Origin: Planctomycetota bacterium
GTDB taxonomy: Bacteria; Planctomycetota; Planctomycetia; Pirellulales; Pirellulaceae
DNA length: 64,000 bases
Assembly: GCA_026692865.1 (NCBI GenBank)
Contig: JAPLNI010000051.1
Span: 186,001 to 250,000, forward strand
Reading direction: 5' to 3'
A model generated the notes under the pieces. It made no database searches and was not told where the DNA came from. It worked only from the letters and a program-made list of their open reading frames with translations. This document shows, piece after piece, positions 46,201-54,309 of this stretch; positions within the stretch are counted from its first letter, which is position 1; each line of letters starts with the position of its first letter. Position numbers and translations under genes: made by a program.

Positions 46201-46422
46201 TTAGGATTCGACTTGTTGGTTCGATAGATTCTTTTTTCGGTCGCTTGAAATGGAGCGGCCTGTTGCAGGTGTCAGGAATTCGATTTGGATGCGGTTAGGT
46301 TCTAGCTGATAAACTCTAACTAGTGTCGGTCGCGAGCCTCGGAGAGACTCGGCGACGTGTTTGTACCAATCTTGGGCGTCTACGAAAATGCAGGAATTAT
46401 CGATTGAATAATGAAAAAACAC
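46201..46422 (-). CDS. Small conserved-looking hypothetical protein
   Basis: 73 residues from GTG 46422. The frame is open further upstream, but there it is antisense to cbiX and not protein-like. The sequence looks natural: NSCIFVDAQDWYKHVAESLR, GSRPTLVRVYQLEPNRIQIE, FLTPATGRSISSDRKK. No domain recognised. It lies 31 bases upstream of the htrA gene on the same strand and 44 bases from the divergent cbiX start. The start codon is the weakest point of this call. Confidence 0.45.
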   Translation of the reverse strand: MFFHYSIDNSCIFVDAQDWYKHVAESLRGSRPTLVRVYQLEPNRIQIEFLTPATGRSISSDRKKNLSNQQVES

Positions 46423-46466
46423 ACAAAGACCTTTGGATTGAGTTTGCGGGGCTTCAACGTGAAAAA

Positions 46467-47357
46467 GTGCCCAAAGGAGGGATTCTTGTCGTGGGGCATG
46501 GGACTCGCAATGCGGCGGGCGTTCAAGAATTAATCGATTTGGTTGGATCGATGCGGGATCGTTTGCCAGAGAGTGTCCCCATCGAGGCGAGCTTTTTAGA
46601 GCTAGCCAATCCGACAATTGACCACGCGGTTGAAAAACTTCAGGCACTAGGATGCGAAAAGCTATTAGTTATCCCTATCCTTCTTTTTTCGGCTGCGCAC
46701 GCCCGGGAAGATATTCCAGATGCGGTACGATCCGCCGTCGAGTCGCGGTCTATTGAAGTTGCGGCCCAGTCGACATCGCTTGGGACTGAGGAAGCCGCTC
46801 TAAAATTGTCACAGGAACGATTCATGGCTGCATTGAAATGCCGAAATCGCGAGGGATGTTTGCGAGCGAGTGCGTGCGACATTGCCACCCAATGCATGGG
46901 TGGTTTTTTGCCTGCCGGCCAATCGGTAAAGCCAGTCGTCGGTTGTTTGGAAAATCAGCAAGACTCGCGAGTTGGATTGGCGATGGTCGGTCGTGGTACT
47001 AGCGACTTGGTGGCACGCGGGCATATGCTGGAGCTGACTCGATTGCGAGTCGAAGCGAGTCCGCTCCCGATTTCTTGGGTTGAAACCGGCTTTTTTGCTG
47101 GCGGATCGCCTACGGTCGAAGAGTTGCTGAAGGAGGCAGAAGCGAGCGACTCCGATTGCATTGTTGTGCAGCCCCATTTGCTTTTCGAAGGGCAGCTTTC
47201 CGTTCAATTACGGGCTATGGTAGATACTTATAGACTGGCAGGCTCGAAGAAGCGATGGCTGGTTGCCCCCACGTTGGGAGCTGATCCACAGTTGGCAGAC
47301 ACGTTTCTAGCACTTGGCCTGAAAGCAATTCTCTCGATTTCATCGAACGGGTCCTGA
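46467..47357 (+). CDS. cbiX: Sirohydrochlorin cobaltochelatase-type protein (CbiX)
   Basis: 296 residues from GTG 46467, chosen because the conserved core starts right after it (PKGGILVVGHGTRNAAG); an upstream in-frame start near 46323 would overlap the divergent small gene. CbiX/SirB chelatases insert cobalt (or iron) into sirohydrochlorin. His11 in VVGHGT is the metal-binding residue of the first half. The second half repeats the fold (GLAMVGRGTSDLVARGHMLE), with Arg where His is expected, so only one half may bind metal canonically. A Cys-rich segment between the halves (CRNREGCLRASACDIATQC) is unusual. It may feed B12 or sirohaem synthesis. Confidence 0.8.
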   Translation: MPKGGILVVGHGTRNAAGVQELIDLVGSMRDRLPESVPIEASFLELANPTIDHAVEKLQALGCEKLLVIPILLFSAAHAREDIPDAVRSAVESRSIEVAAQSTSLGTEEAALKLSQERFMAALKCRNREGCLRASACDIATQCMGGFLPAGQSVKPVVGCLENQQDSRVGLAMVGRGTSDLVARGHMLELTRLRVEASPLPISWVETGFFAGGSPTVEELLKEAEASDSDCIVVQPHLLFEGQLSVQLRAMVDTYRLAGSKKRWLVAPTLGADPQLADTFLALGLKAILSISSNGS

Positions 47358-47513
47358 GCGAACGCCGTACATTTGTCAGTGTTTGTAAGGAAGCTCATGT
47401 TGCTCCAGGCTTGGCTAGGGCGTACGATACCAAACGGCATTTCAGGTGTTGAGTATCCACTGGAATGAGTACCTTTACTTTGTTGAACTGTAATTCTTGG
47501 TTAGGAACAATCG

Positions 47514-49712
47514 ATGGCAATAGCGAATCGGCGACTTGGTTTCACGCACAATGTGTCGAAAGTCATGAAACGGGCATCCTGTTTTTCGGTTGTGCTGTTC
47601 GGAATTACTGGACCCATGTTGAGCCCTTCACGATGTGAAGAGTTCCCCCGAGTTGCCGATGCAAAGGGACCTCGCCCAGAAGACAGAGCGATCGCACGAG
47701 CCGTGAAAAACATGGTCGAAAGCGAACACATTTCCAAGCGAGTACTTGACGATGAACTTTCGATCCGAGCTTACGATCGATTTCTCAATGACTTAGATTC
47801 GCTCAAGCTTTATTTCTTGCAATCTGACATCGATGACTTTGCCAAGTATCGAACCAAATTGGATGACATGGCTAAAAACGGCGACATCAGTTTTGCTTAC
47901 ACGGTCTATCAGCGCCAATTGGAACGAATTCGCGAATTGATGCCTTACGTTCATCAAATGATCGATGCGGCACAAGACTTTTCGCTTGATGAGTCCATTG
48001 TGACGGACAAGAAGACGCTTACCTATGCCAAGACAAAGGAAGAACTTCTCGAACGATGGCGCAAGCAAATCAAGTACAGCATCTTGGTGCTCAAATCAGA
48101 AAAGATAGAAGACAAAGATACGGTGAGCTCGAATCCGGTCGACGGGGACGGGACAAAAATCGCGATCAGCAAAGAGCCTGTCACATACAAATCGATTGAC
48201 GAAGTACGAGCTCAGTTACATCGCCGTTACAAGACACTTGAGCGTAGCCGCGAGCAAATGGATGTTTACGAGTTGCTGGAACTTTATCTCAGCAGTCTCA
48301 CCGAGTCGTTGGATCCTCACACAAATTATATGGCACCTCGTTCGCGAGCCAACTTTGATATCGCCCTTGGATTGAAGTTGGAAGGTATCGGAGCGCAGCT
48401 CAAGTTCGAAGATGGCACAACGGTTATCTCCGGTGTGGTTCCTGGTGGAGCAGCCGCGCGAGACGGGCGACTGAAAGAAGGCGACAGCATTGTTGCTGTT
48501 GGGCAAGAAGGAAAGCCCGAGATGATAGATGTTTTGGATATGAAGCTTGATGACGTGGTGTCTCTCATCCGTGGACCAGCTGGGACAAAGGTTCGATTGT
48601 CAGTTAAGCCCAAAGTTGGTGACCCCAAAATTATCGAAATCGTTCGAGCAAAAATTGAACTCGCTGATGCGGCAGCACGTGGTGAAGTTTTACAACGAGG
48701 CGTCAAAGCCGATGGAACGCCTTACCGTGTTGGCTACATCGATTTGCCCAGCTTCTATCTGGACATGGAACAGGCTCGTCGCAAATCATCCAACTATCGC
48801 AGCACAACTACTGATATGGCTGCGATCTTAAAAGATTTCAATGATCAAAAAGTAGACGTGGTCGTGCTCGACCTTTCGCGAAACGGCGGCGGATCGCTTC
48901 CTGAGGCTGTTAGCTGCACAGGACTGTTCATCGATCGTGGACCTGTTGTTCAGGTGAAAGATTCAGACGGCCAAGTCATGCCGCTTGAAGACGAAGATGC
49001 TGGCGTTGCATGGGATGGTCCGCTTGTGGTGATGACGAGCAAGCTTAGTGCGAGTGCGAGTGAAATTTTTGCTGGTGCGATCAAAGACTACAATCGTGGG
49101 CTGGTCGTTGGAGATCCAACAACACACGGCAAAGGAACGGTTCAAACATTGCTCGACGTTGGACAGGTTTACTTCCAGAATGCGGCACGACCTTATGGTG
49201 CTTTGAAGCTAACCATCCAACAATTCTATCTCCCGGATGGTCAGAGCACTCAGCGGGCTGGTGTGACGGCCGATGTGATTCTTCCTTCGATTACCGCAAA
49301 CATGGACATCGCCGAATCGGACCTCGATTATGCTCTGCCCGCAGATCGAATTCCAAGCCAACGGTACATGAACTATCGAATGGTTGACAATGCAATTCGC
49401 GCTGAAGTAACCGCCAAATCGATGGCACGGGTTGGTGAGTCGAAAGACTTTGGAAAGCTGCTTCGCGGTATAGAAAGCTATAAGAAGCAAAAAGCGGAAA
49501 AAACCAGAACTCTCAATGAAGCGAAGTATCTCGCTCAGGAAGCGGAATTCGATGCCGAGAAAGTAGAAACCGAGGAACTCACCAAGGACGAGAAAAACAA
49601 GGATAGGATTTTCAAGACTAATTTCTACTCCGAGGAAGTTGCAAACATTGCGGTAGATTACTTCTCCGCGTTGAGCGACCGCCAATTGATCGCGCTCCAG
49701 CCTGGGAAATAG
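47514..49712 (+). CDS. prc: Carboxy-terminal processing protease (tail-specific protease, S41 family)
   Basis: 732 residues. A signal peptide begins at the in-frame ATG 47565 (MKRASCFSVVLFGITG), so the true start may be there. After a helical N-terminal domain typical of Prc (RVLDDELSIRAYDRFLNDLD; SLTESLDPHTNYMAPRS) comes a PDZ domain (GVVPGGAAARDGRLKEGDSI) and the S41 core (GYIDLPSFYLDME, VVVLDLSRNGGGSLPEAV). The catalytic dyad is Ser in SASASEIFAGAIKDY and Lys in DPTTHGKGTVQTL. The C-terminal DUF3340-like region is present. Prc trims exported proteins, in other bacteria including peptidoglycan-enzyme regulators. An intrinsic terminator follows. Confidence 0.93.
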   Translation: MAIANRRLGFTHNVSKVMKRASCFSVVLFGITGPMLSPSRCEEFPRVADAKGPRPEDRAIARAVKNMVESEHISKRVLDDELSIRAYDRFLNDLDSLKLYFLQSDIDDFAKYRTKLDDMAKNGDISFAYTVYQRQLERIRELMPYVHQMIDAAQDFSLDESIVTDKKTLTYAKTKEELLERWRKQIKYSILVLKSEKIEDKDTVSSNPVDGDGTKIAISKEPVTYKSIDEVRAQLHRRYKTLERSREQMDVYELLELYLSSLTESLDPHTNYMAPRSRANFDIALGLKLEGIGAQLKFEDGTTVISGVVPGGAAARDGRLKEGDSIVAVGQEGKPEMIDVLDMKLDDVVSLIRGPAGTKVRLSVKPKVGDPKIIEIVRAKIELADAAARGEVLQRGVKADGTPYRVGYIDLPSFYLDMEQARRKSSNYRSTTTDMAAILKDFNDQKVDVVVLDLSRNGGGSLPEAVSCTGLFIDRGPVVQVKDSDGQVMPLEDEDAGVAWDGPLVVMTSKLSASASEIFAGAIKDYNRGLVVGDPTTHGKGTVQTLLDVGQVYFQNAARPYGALKLTIQQFYLPDGQSTQRAGVTADVILPSITANMDIAESDLDYALPADRIPSQRYMNYRMVDNAIRAEVTAKSMARVGESKDFGKLLRGIESYKKQKAEKTRTLNEAKYLAQEAEFDAEKVETEELTKDEKNKDRIFKTNFYSEEVANIAVDYFSALSDRQLIALQPGK

Positions 49713-49742
49713 GCTTTTTGGATTTCCTTTAGGATCGTTTAC

Positions 49743-49775
49743 AGACGGCGGCTTGATTAGCCGCCGTCTATTTTT
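49743..49775 (+). terminator. Intrinsic terminator after the tail-specific protease gene
   Basis: A perfect 11-bp stem AGACGGCGGCT / AGCCGCCGTCT with loop TGATT is followed by ATTTTTA, 31 bases after the prc stop. This is the strongest terminator in the window. Confidence 0.93.
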
Positions 49776-49913
49776 AGATGAGGTTGGCTGCACCTGGGTA
49801 GTCTGGATTAGTACCTAAGTAAGAACACCTGGGCAAGAAGCTTCGGTGGATTAGAATACTGCCGAAATGAGTTTCTTGGTTTGACTCAGCAGTCGTACAG
49901 CAGGATTTTGTGA

Positions 49914-50822
49914 ATGGCATCTTCGAATGGTTTAGCGAGCAGTCCTTTTGAGGGAAGCGGGTTTGAGCATGTGGTTCGTGAGAATGAGCCGCTGGGTCCG
50001 ATGACTTGGCTGAAGATCGGTGGGCCCGCGCGGTACTTTGCGGAACCAACATCGGAAGATCAATTGGTGCAGATCCTTAAGCATTGCAGTCAGCTTGGGA
50101 TACCGGTTCGGCTGATCGGCGGAGGCTCGAATCTGCTTGTTCGCGAGGCAGGTTTTGATGGGATGGTCATTTCGCTTTCCGCTCCCGCTTTCTCCGGCAT
50201 ATCGATTACTTCGAATCGTATTCGCTGTGGCTGTGGAGCAAAGCTTTCGCATTTGATCGCTCATGCTGTTGGCGTTGGTCTTGGCGGACTGGAGCATTTG
50301 GTTGGAATTCCGGGGACTGTCGGAGGCGCACTTCACGCGAACGCCAGTACACTCAACGGCGACATTGGCCAGCGAGTTCTCTATGCTAGACTTTTAACAT
50401 CCGCAGGAGAGCCGATCGAACGCTCCAGCGAAAAATTGCACTTTGCAACCGGGAAGTCGGGCTTAGATGAGCTTGTGATTCTCGATTGCGAGTTCCAGCT
50501 AGAGCCGGCGAACATTAAAACGCTAACGAATCGAATGCAAACTCTTTGGATCGTCAAGCGAGCGAACCAACCGATAACCTCGGTCGCTTGTGCAATTCCC
50601 TTTATCGATCCGATTACTTGTTCGGCGGCTAATTTGATCGAGCAAGCTGGTCTGAAAGGTGCTTCAGAGGGAGCCGTGCAACTGTCGGCCGCGCATCCTA
50701 ACTACTTGATCGCCAACTCGGGCGCAACGAGCGACCAAGTGCTAGCACTGATCGATCGAGCTATGTCTTCTGTCTATAAATTGACTGGAGTGCAATTGCA
50801 GTTGCACTTACGGATTTGGTAA
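49914..50822 (+). CDS. murB: UDP-N-acetylenolpyruvoylglucosamine reductase
   Basis: 302 residues. MurB reduces UDP-GlcNAc-enolpyruvate to UDP-MurNAc with NADPH and bound FAD, the second step of peptidoglycan precursor synthesis. FAD-domain motifs: TWLKIGGPARYFAEP, VRLIGGGSNLLVREAG and HLVGIPGTVGGALHANA. The C-terminal substrate domain ends with NLIEQAGLKGASEGAVQLSA and HPNYLIANSGATSDQVLAL. The length fits the short (type II) MurB. It is followed after 94 bases by an FtsQ-like gene, a pairing known from cell-division clusters. Confidence 0.93.
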   Translation: MASSNGLASSPFEGSGFEHVVRENEPLGPMTWLKIGGPARYFAEPTSEDQLVQILKHCSQLGIPVRLIGGGSNLLVREAGFDGMVISLSAPAFSGISITSNRIRCGCGAKLSHLIAHAVGVGLGGLEHLVGIPGTVGGALHANASTLNGDIGQRVLYARLLTSAGEPIERSSEKLHFATGKSGLDELVILDCEFQLEPANIKTLTNRMQTLWIVKRANQPITSVACAIPFIDPITCSAANLIEQAGLKGASEGAVQLSAAHPNYLIANSGATSDQVLALIDRAMSSVYKLTGVQLQLHLRIW

Positions 50823-50916
50823 GTAACAGTCTCTCCATAACGGCTCCCCGTAATGGATATGTTGAGTCGATCTGATCAATCGATGAACCTAAACTACTTA
50901 CCGAGGACTCACGCAA

Positions 50917-51921
50917 GTGGCCAATCCGAAAAACTCACCAACACCCAGGTGGTCAGGATTGCTCTCGAGCGTTGGAAGCGTGCCTCGTACATTCTGGTTT
51001 AGTGTAGTAGGACCACTTTTTCTCCTAATCGGCGGCTATTTCGCTTGGATTCAGTATGGTGCGCCTAATTTGGATCGCGCTGTATACGGGCTCAAGGTTG
51101 AAAATATTCTGATCACGCCCAAGCCACCTTGGATCAAATCTGATGTAACAACGGAGGTCTTCCAAGGAGCCGATCTCGGACGACTTTCGGTTCTCGATCG
51201 CCAAATGTCTTCGACTGTATTCAACGCATATCGAACACATCCATGGATTCGAAAAGTATTTCGAGTGCAAAAACTATCTGGATGCCAAGTTAGGATTGAT
51301 GTTGAGTACCGCGAACCGATCGCGATGATCTATTGTGAAACTTCGAGCACCAACGGAGCACCTCAATTAAAGATTCGAACCGGTGGCTCTCCAGAGGGCT
51401 ATCCCGGCGACGCAAAGCTAGGGAATACCGGCAACGTTACTGAAAACAAAACGGCATCCTTCGTCCCAGTAGATGCTGATGGAGTCTTGTTGCCTTGGAG
51501 AGACTTCCAGTCTGATGAAGTCTTGCAATACTTTTTGATTTACGCCAAGAATGCGGCCGCAACGGGGAAAGTTGGTGCAGAATACGGCGACGTGCGAATC
51601 AAAGCCGCACTGTTGCTGTGTCGAATACTGAAGGATAATCGCAAGCAGCTTGGCTTAGAACGCGTTTATGTTTATCCATCAGCAAGTCCAGATGGCTCAC
51701 AAACAGCGTCGAAATGGATTTTGGAACTGACCACACACACGAATCAACGATTCCTTTGGGGGAGTCCACCTGCATTCGAAAGGCCTGGTGAGGCAACTGC
51801 CGAGATGAAGGCCGAGCGACTAATGCAACTGACTCAGCGTCCCACACCCGATCAAGCAAAACTTACCGAGTTTGATCTAACAAAGACATCGAGAGTTTCG
51901 GCGGACAATCCTGTTCAATAA
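50917..51921 (+). CDS. FtsQ/DivIB-like single-pass membrane protein
   Basis: 334 residues from GTG 50917. One membrane segment (residues ~27-46, FWFSVVGPLFLLIGGYFAWI) follows a short basic cytoplasmic tail. The periplasmic part has a POTRA-like region (TVFNAYRTHPWIRKVFRV, VRIDVEYREPIAMIY) and FVPVDADGVLLP, corresponding to the HPWVxxA...VDxxG pattern of FtsQ/DivIB. FtsQ links divisome parts in most bacteria. Its position right after murB supports the call. Planctomycetes generally lack FtsZ, so its role here is open. The C-terminal ~60 residues are not conserved with FtsQ. Confidence 0.65.
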   Translation: MANPKNSPTPRWSGLLSSVGSVPRTFWFSVVGPLFLLIGGYFAWIQYGAPNLDRAVYGLKVENILITPKPPWIKSDVTTEVFQGADLGRLSVLDRQMSSTVFNAYRTHPWIRKVFRVQKLSGCQVRIDVEYREPIAMIYCETSSTNGAPQLKIRTGGSPEGYPGDAKLGNTGNVTENKTASFVPVDADGVLLPWRDFQSDEVLQYFLIYAKNAAATGKVGAEYGDVRIKAALLLCRILKDNRKQLGLERVYVYPSASPDGSQTASKWILELTTHTNQRFLWGSPPAFERPGEATAEMKAERLMQLTQRPTPDQAKLTEFDLTKTSRVSADNPVQ

Positions 51922-51951
51922 GCTAGTGCTTTGTCCCAATTTGACTTTGTG

Positions 51952-52034
51952 GTAGCTGAATTCGTAAGAATTCAGAAGTCGGTGGATATAAGGAAAAATG
52001 CTGCAGCCTTCAGATTTCTTACGACATCTGCTAC
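51952..52034 (-). repeat. REP/BIME-type element, copy C (inverted orientation)
   Basis: 83 bases, read on the minus strand. Left end GTAGC, arm AGATGTC, loop GTAA, arm GAAATCT. Right end arm CTGAATTC, loop TTAC, arm GAATTCAG, then CTAC, identical to copy A2's right end. It lies between the ftsQ-like gene and fliG. Confidence 0.82.
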
Positions 52035-52147
52035 AAGTCGCAACCCCGTCTTTAAATTGTGCCGAAGCACTACTAACGGTTACTTTCAAAACTTGCACTT
52101 GAATCGAAGTCGCAAAAAAGTCTAAAAACAACGAAGAGTTTGTTCGT

Positions 52148-52167
52148 ATCGCGAATTTTATCGCGAT
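52148..52167. promoter_or_regulatory. Operator-like inverted repeat upstream of fliG
   Basis: ATCGCGA (52148-52154) faces TCGCGAT (52161-52167) with a 6-base AT-rich spacer. It lies about 50-75 bases upstream of the fliG start at 52218/52224, a plausible place for a regulator of the flagellar operon. No sigma-54 or sigma-28 consensus was recognised nearby. Confidence 0.35.
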
Positions 52168-52217
52168 CGCAAACAGAACGATGAATTGTTGTTACACCCT
52201 TTCAGACGATCGTACTC

Positions 52218-53528
52218 GTGAACATGACTAAATCGAATTCACAGCAACGGATTCGGCAAGTCGCAATTGTGTTAACTTGTGTCGATGCTCAAACAAAACT
52301 GCGATTGCTTGGGCAGATTCCATCAGATCAAGCTCGCTTAGTTCGTCAAGAGATTGCTCGATTGGGACAAGTCGATCCACGTGAGCGAGAACAAGCGTTG
52401 AAAGCTTTTCAGTCGCTAACGCAAAGCTCTTCCAAACAAAACACTTCTGCGAGAAAACCATCGCCCGTCGGAGCAGCGGCTAATCCTAATGGTCAGTGGC
52501 CTCGTTCTTCATCACCCTATGAATCAAGCAGCGAAGATCTCGATTCGGGCAATCCCGCAGCCGAGCTTCTCGACAATGACTTTGATCCGGTCCACGATGA
52601 AATTGATATCGACTACCAATCGAGAGCCCGTTCTCGCGAAAATCAATCCGAGTTTGAGCCGGTCCATTCAAACTCGGTCGAGCCGTTCGTAACTCACTCG
52701 GGATGGGAAGGTTTTCCGGCTAGCAGCGGAGCGGATATCGCAAAGCTGCTCGCCGACGAGCGACCCACGGTTGTTGCGACTGTTTTAAAGCAAGTCTCAA
52801 CGCAATTGGGCGCGGCAATACTCGCGGCTTTACCGAGCCGGTTGGCTGCATCGGCCCTATCGACAATTCCAAATCTGGATGCGATAGATCAAACGATCAT
52901 GCGAGACGTTCATGAAACGCTTCGCGAGAAACTAGTTACCTATCGAAGCCAATTTGCACCCGACGCGCCCGATATTCAACACATCCAATCGTTACTCGCG
53001 ATCGTACCGGAGTCCAAACGACGAATGGTCGAACAGGATTTGATTGTCGAAAATTCATCCTTAGCAGACTCGCTTGGTATCTCGCTGGATGCCGCATCGA
53101 TGCCGGTCGATAGCCACATAGAAGCTACTGCTAAATCAACCATTCAAGAATCTGCTTCGTCTGTGATGGCATCGCGAATGACGTCGCGAAATCTACAAGA
53201 GGAGGCTTTGACCGACAACACGTTACTCACCTTTGATGACCTGGAAGACTTATCGCCTGAATCGCTTGCAACGGTGTTTCGGCAATCCGATCCAGACACG
53301 ATCTTAATTGCTCTTACGGGGGCAGCGATTCAATTGCGAACTCGACTGGAATCGATGATTGGACCGAACAATCTCGGACGGCTTCGAGCCAGAATCGAGT
53401 CACTGAAAAATGTAGGTACTGAATCGCGGTTTGCAGCGAGGGAAGAGATTACGCGCAAAGCGAACGAGTTAATGCGTTCTGGTGTTGTCGCTGCTCCAAC
53501 AAACGCTTATCGACAACTAGCCGCATAG
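52218..53528 (+). CDS. fliG: Flagellar motor switch protein FliG, with long linker insertion
   Basis: 436 residues (GTG 52218; ATG 52224 is an alternative), about 100 longer than usual FliG. The N-terminal domain (RQVAIVLTCVDAQTKLRLL) is followed by an acidic, Ser/Asn/Pro-rich stretch (~residues 70-165) that looks disordered. The middle domain is IAKLLADERPTVVATVLKQV, LGAAILAALPSRLAASAL. The C-terminal torque domain is TFDDLEDLSPESLATVFRQS, DPDTILIALTGA, with a charged helix after it. Conserved FliG motifs are diverged, but the position before fliH-fliI supports the call. FliG sits at the C ring and transmits torque from the stator. FliF is not next to it. Confidence 0.82.
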   Translation: MNMTKSNSQQRIRQVAIVLTCVDAQTKLRLLGQIPSDQARLVRQEIARLGQVDPREREQALKAFQSLTQSSSKQNTSARKPSPVGAAANPNGQWPRSSSPYESSSEDLDSGNPAAELLDNDFDPVHDEIDIDYQSRARSRENQSEFEPVHSNSVEPFVTHSGWEGFPASSGADIAKLLADERPTVVATVLKQVSTQLGAAILAALPSRLAASALSTIPNLDAIDQTIMRDVHETLREKLVTYRSQFAPDAPDIQHIQSLLAIVPESKRRMVEQDLIVENSSLADSLGISLDAASMPVDSHIEATAKSTIQESASSVMASRMTSRNLQEEALTDNTLLTFDDLEDLSPESLATVFRQSDPDTILIALTGAAIQLRTRLESMIGPNNLGRLRARIESLKNVGTESRFAAREEITRKANELMRSGVVAAPTNAYRQLAA

Positions 53529-53634
53529 AAGAGATTACAAAGGATTTGCAACCGTAAAACGTTGCATAAAACAGTGACAGCAAGTTATTCGATTGAGAAT
53601 TAAACTCTCTAAAAAAATGTAAAGCAAATCAGCT

Positions 53635-54309
53635 ATGGCAACTGTCCTTAAAGGCAAATATTTTTCAGAAGGTGTTAATCGAGGTCAGACCGAAATCTTC
53701 AACTTTGAAGATGTTGCAAATCGTGCGCGAGAATATTTGCAAACCGTACGCGAGCAGGCTGACGCAATTCTGGCGACCGCTCGGCAAGAAAGCACTGACA
53801 TCCGTCAATCGGCGATGAAAACGGCGATTGCCGATGGCCAAGTGAGTCTTGCAAGTTCGGCTCAATCCATGGCAGACAATATTGCCAATCAACGTATCTC
53901 AGCAGCGACTCAAAACATTCAAACACTCGGAGATCAGCTTGAACAAGCGACTCATCAGTGGTTAAGGCAATGGCAGCATGAAACGATCCCGCTTGCGATA
54001 GCGATTGCCGAACGGCTTGTTCGTCGACAAATTGATGCAGACCCGAGCATTCTGCTCCAATGGCTTCAAGACTCCGTGCGTCTCGTTCAAGGCTCGCATC
54101 AAATCTCGCTAAGGATTCATCCGAGTGACATTGAGATTCTTGGGCAATCGCTCGAATCCACTTTAGAACAACTTCGAACGCAAGTTGCGATCACACTCGT
54201 ACCCGACGAATCTGTCCAGCCCCGCGGGCTAATTCTGCAAACATCAGAATCGACGATCGACCAACAAATGCAAACTCAATTAGATCGATTGAAAGAGGAA
54301 CTTCAGTGA
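53635..54309 (+). CDS. fliH: Flagellar export-apparatus protein FliH
   Basis: 224 residues. FliH regulates the FliI ATPase and ferries it to the export gate. An N-terminal segment is followed by a long helical region (NRAREYLQTVREQADAILAT, ARQESTDIRQSAMKTAIADG) and a C-terminal FliH/YscL domain (IPLAIAIAERLVRRQIDADP, SLRIHPSDIEILGQSLES, VTLVPDES-like PDESVQPRGLILQTSE). The final four bases overlap fliI (GTGA), which suggests translational coupling. Confidence 0.87.
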   Translation: MATVLKGKYFSEGVNRGQTEIFNFEDVANRAREYLQTVREQADAILATARQESTDIRQSAMKTAIADGQVSLASSAQSMADNIANQRISAATQNIQTLGDQLEQATHQWLRQWQHETIPLAIAIAERLVRRQIDADPSILLQWLQDSVRLVQGSHQISLRIHPSDIEILGQSLESTLEQLRTQVAITLVPDESVQPRGLILQTSESTIDQQMQTQLDRLKEELQ

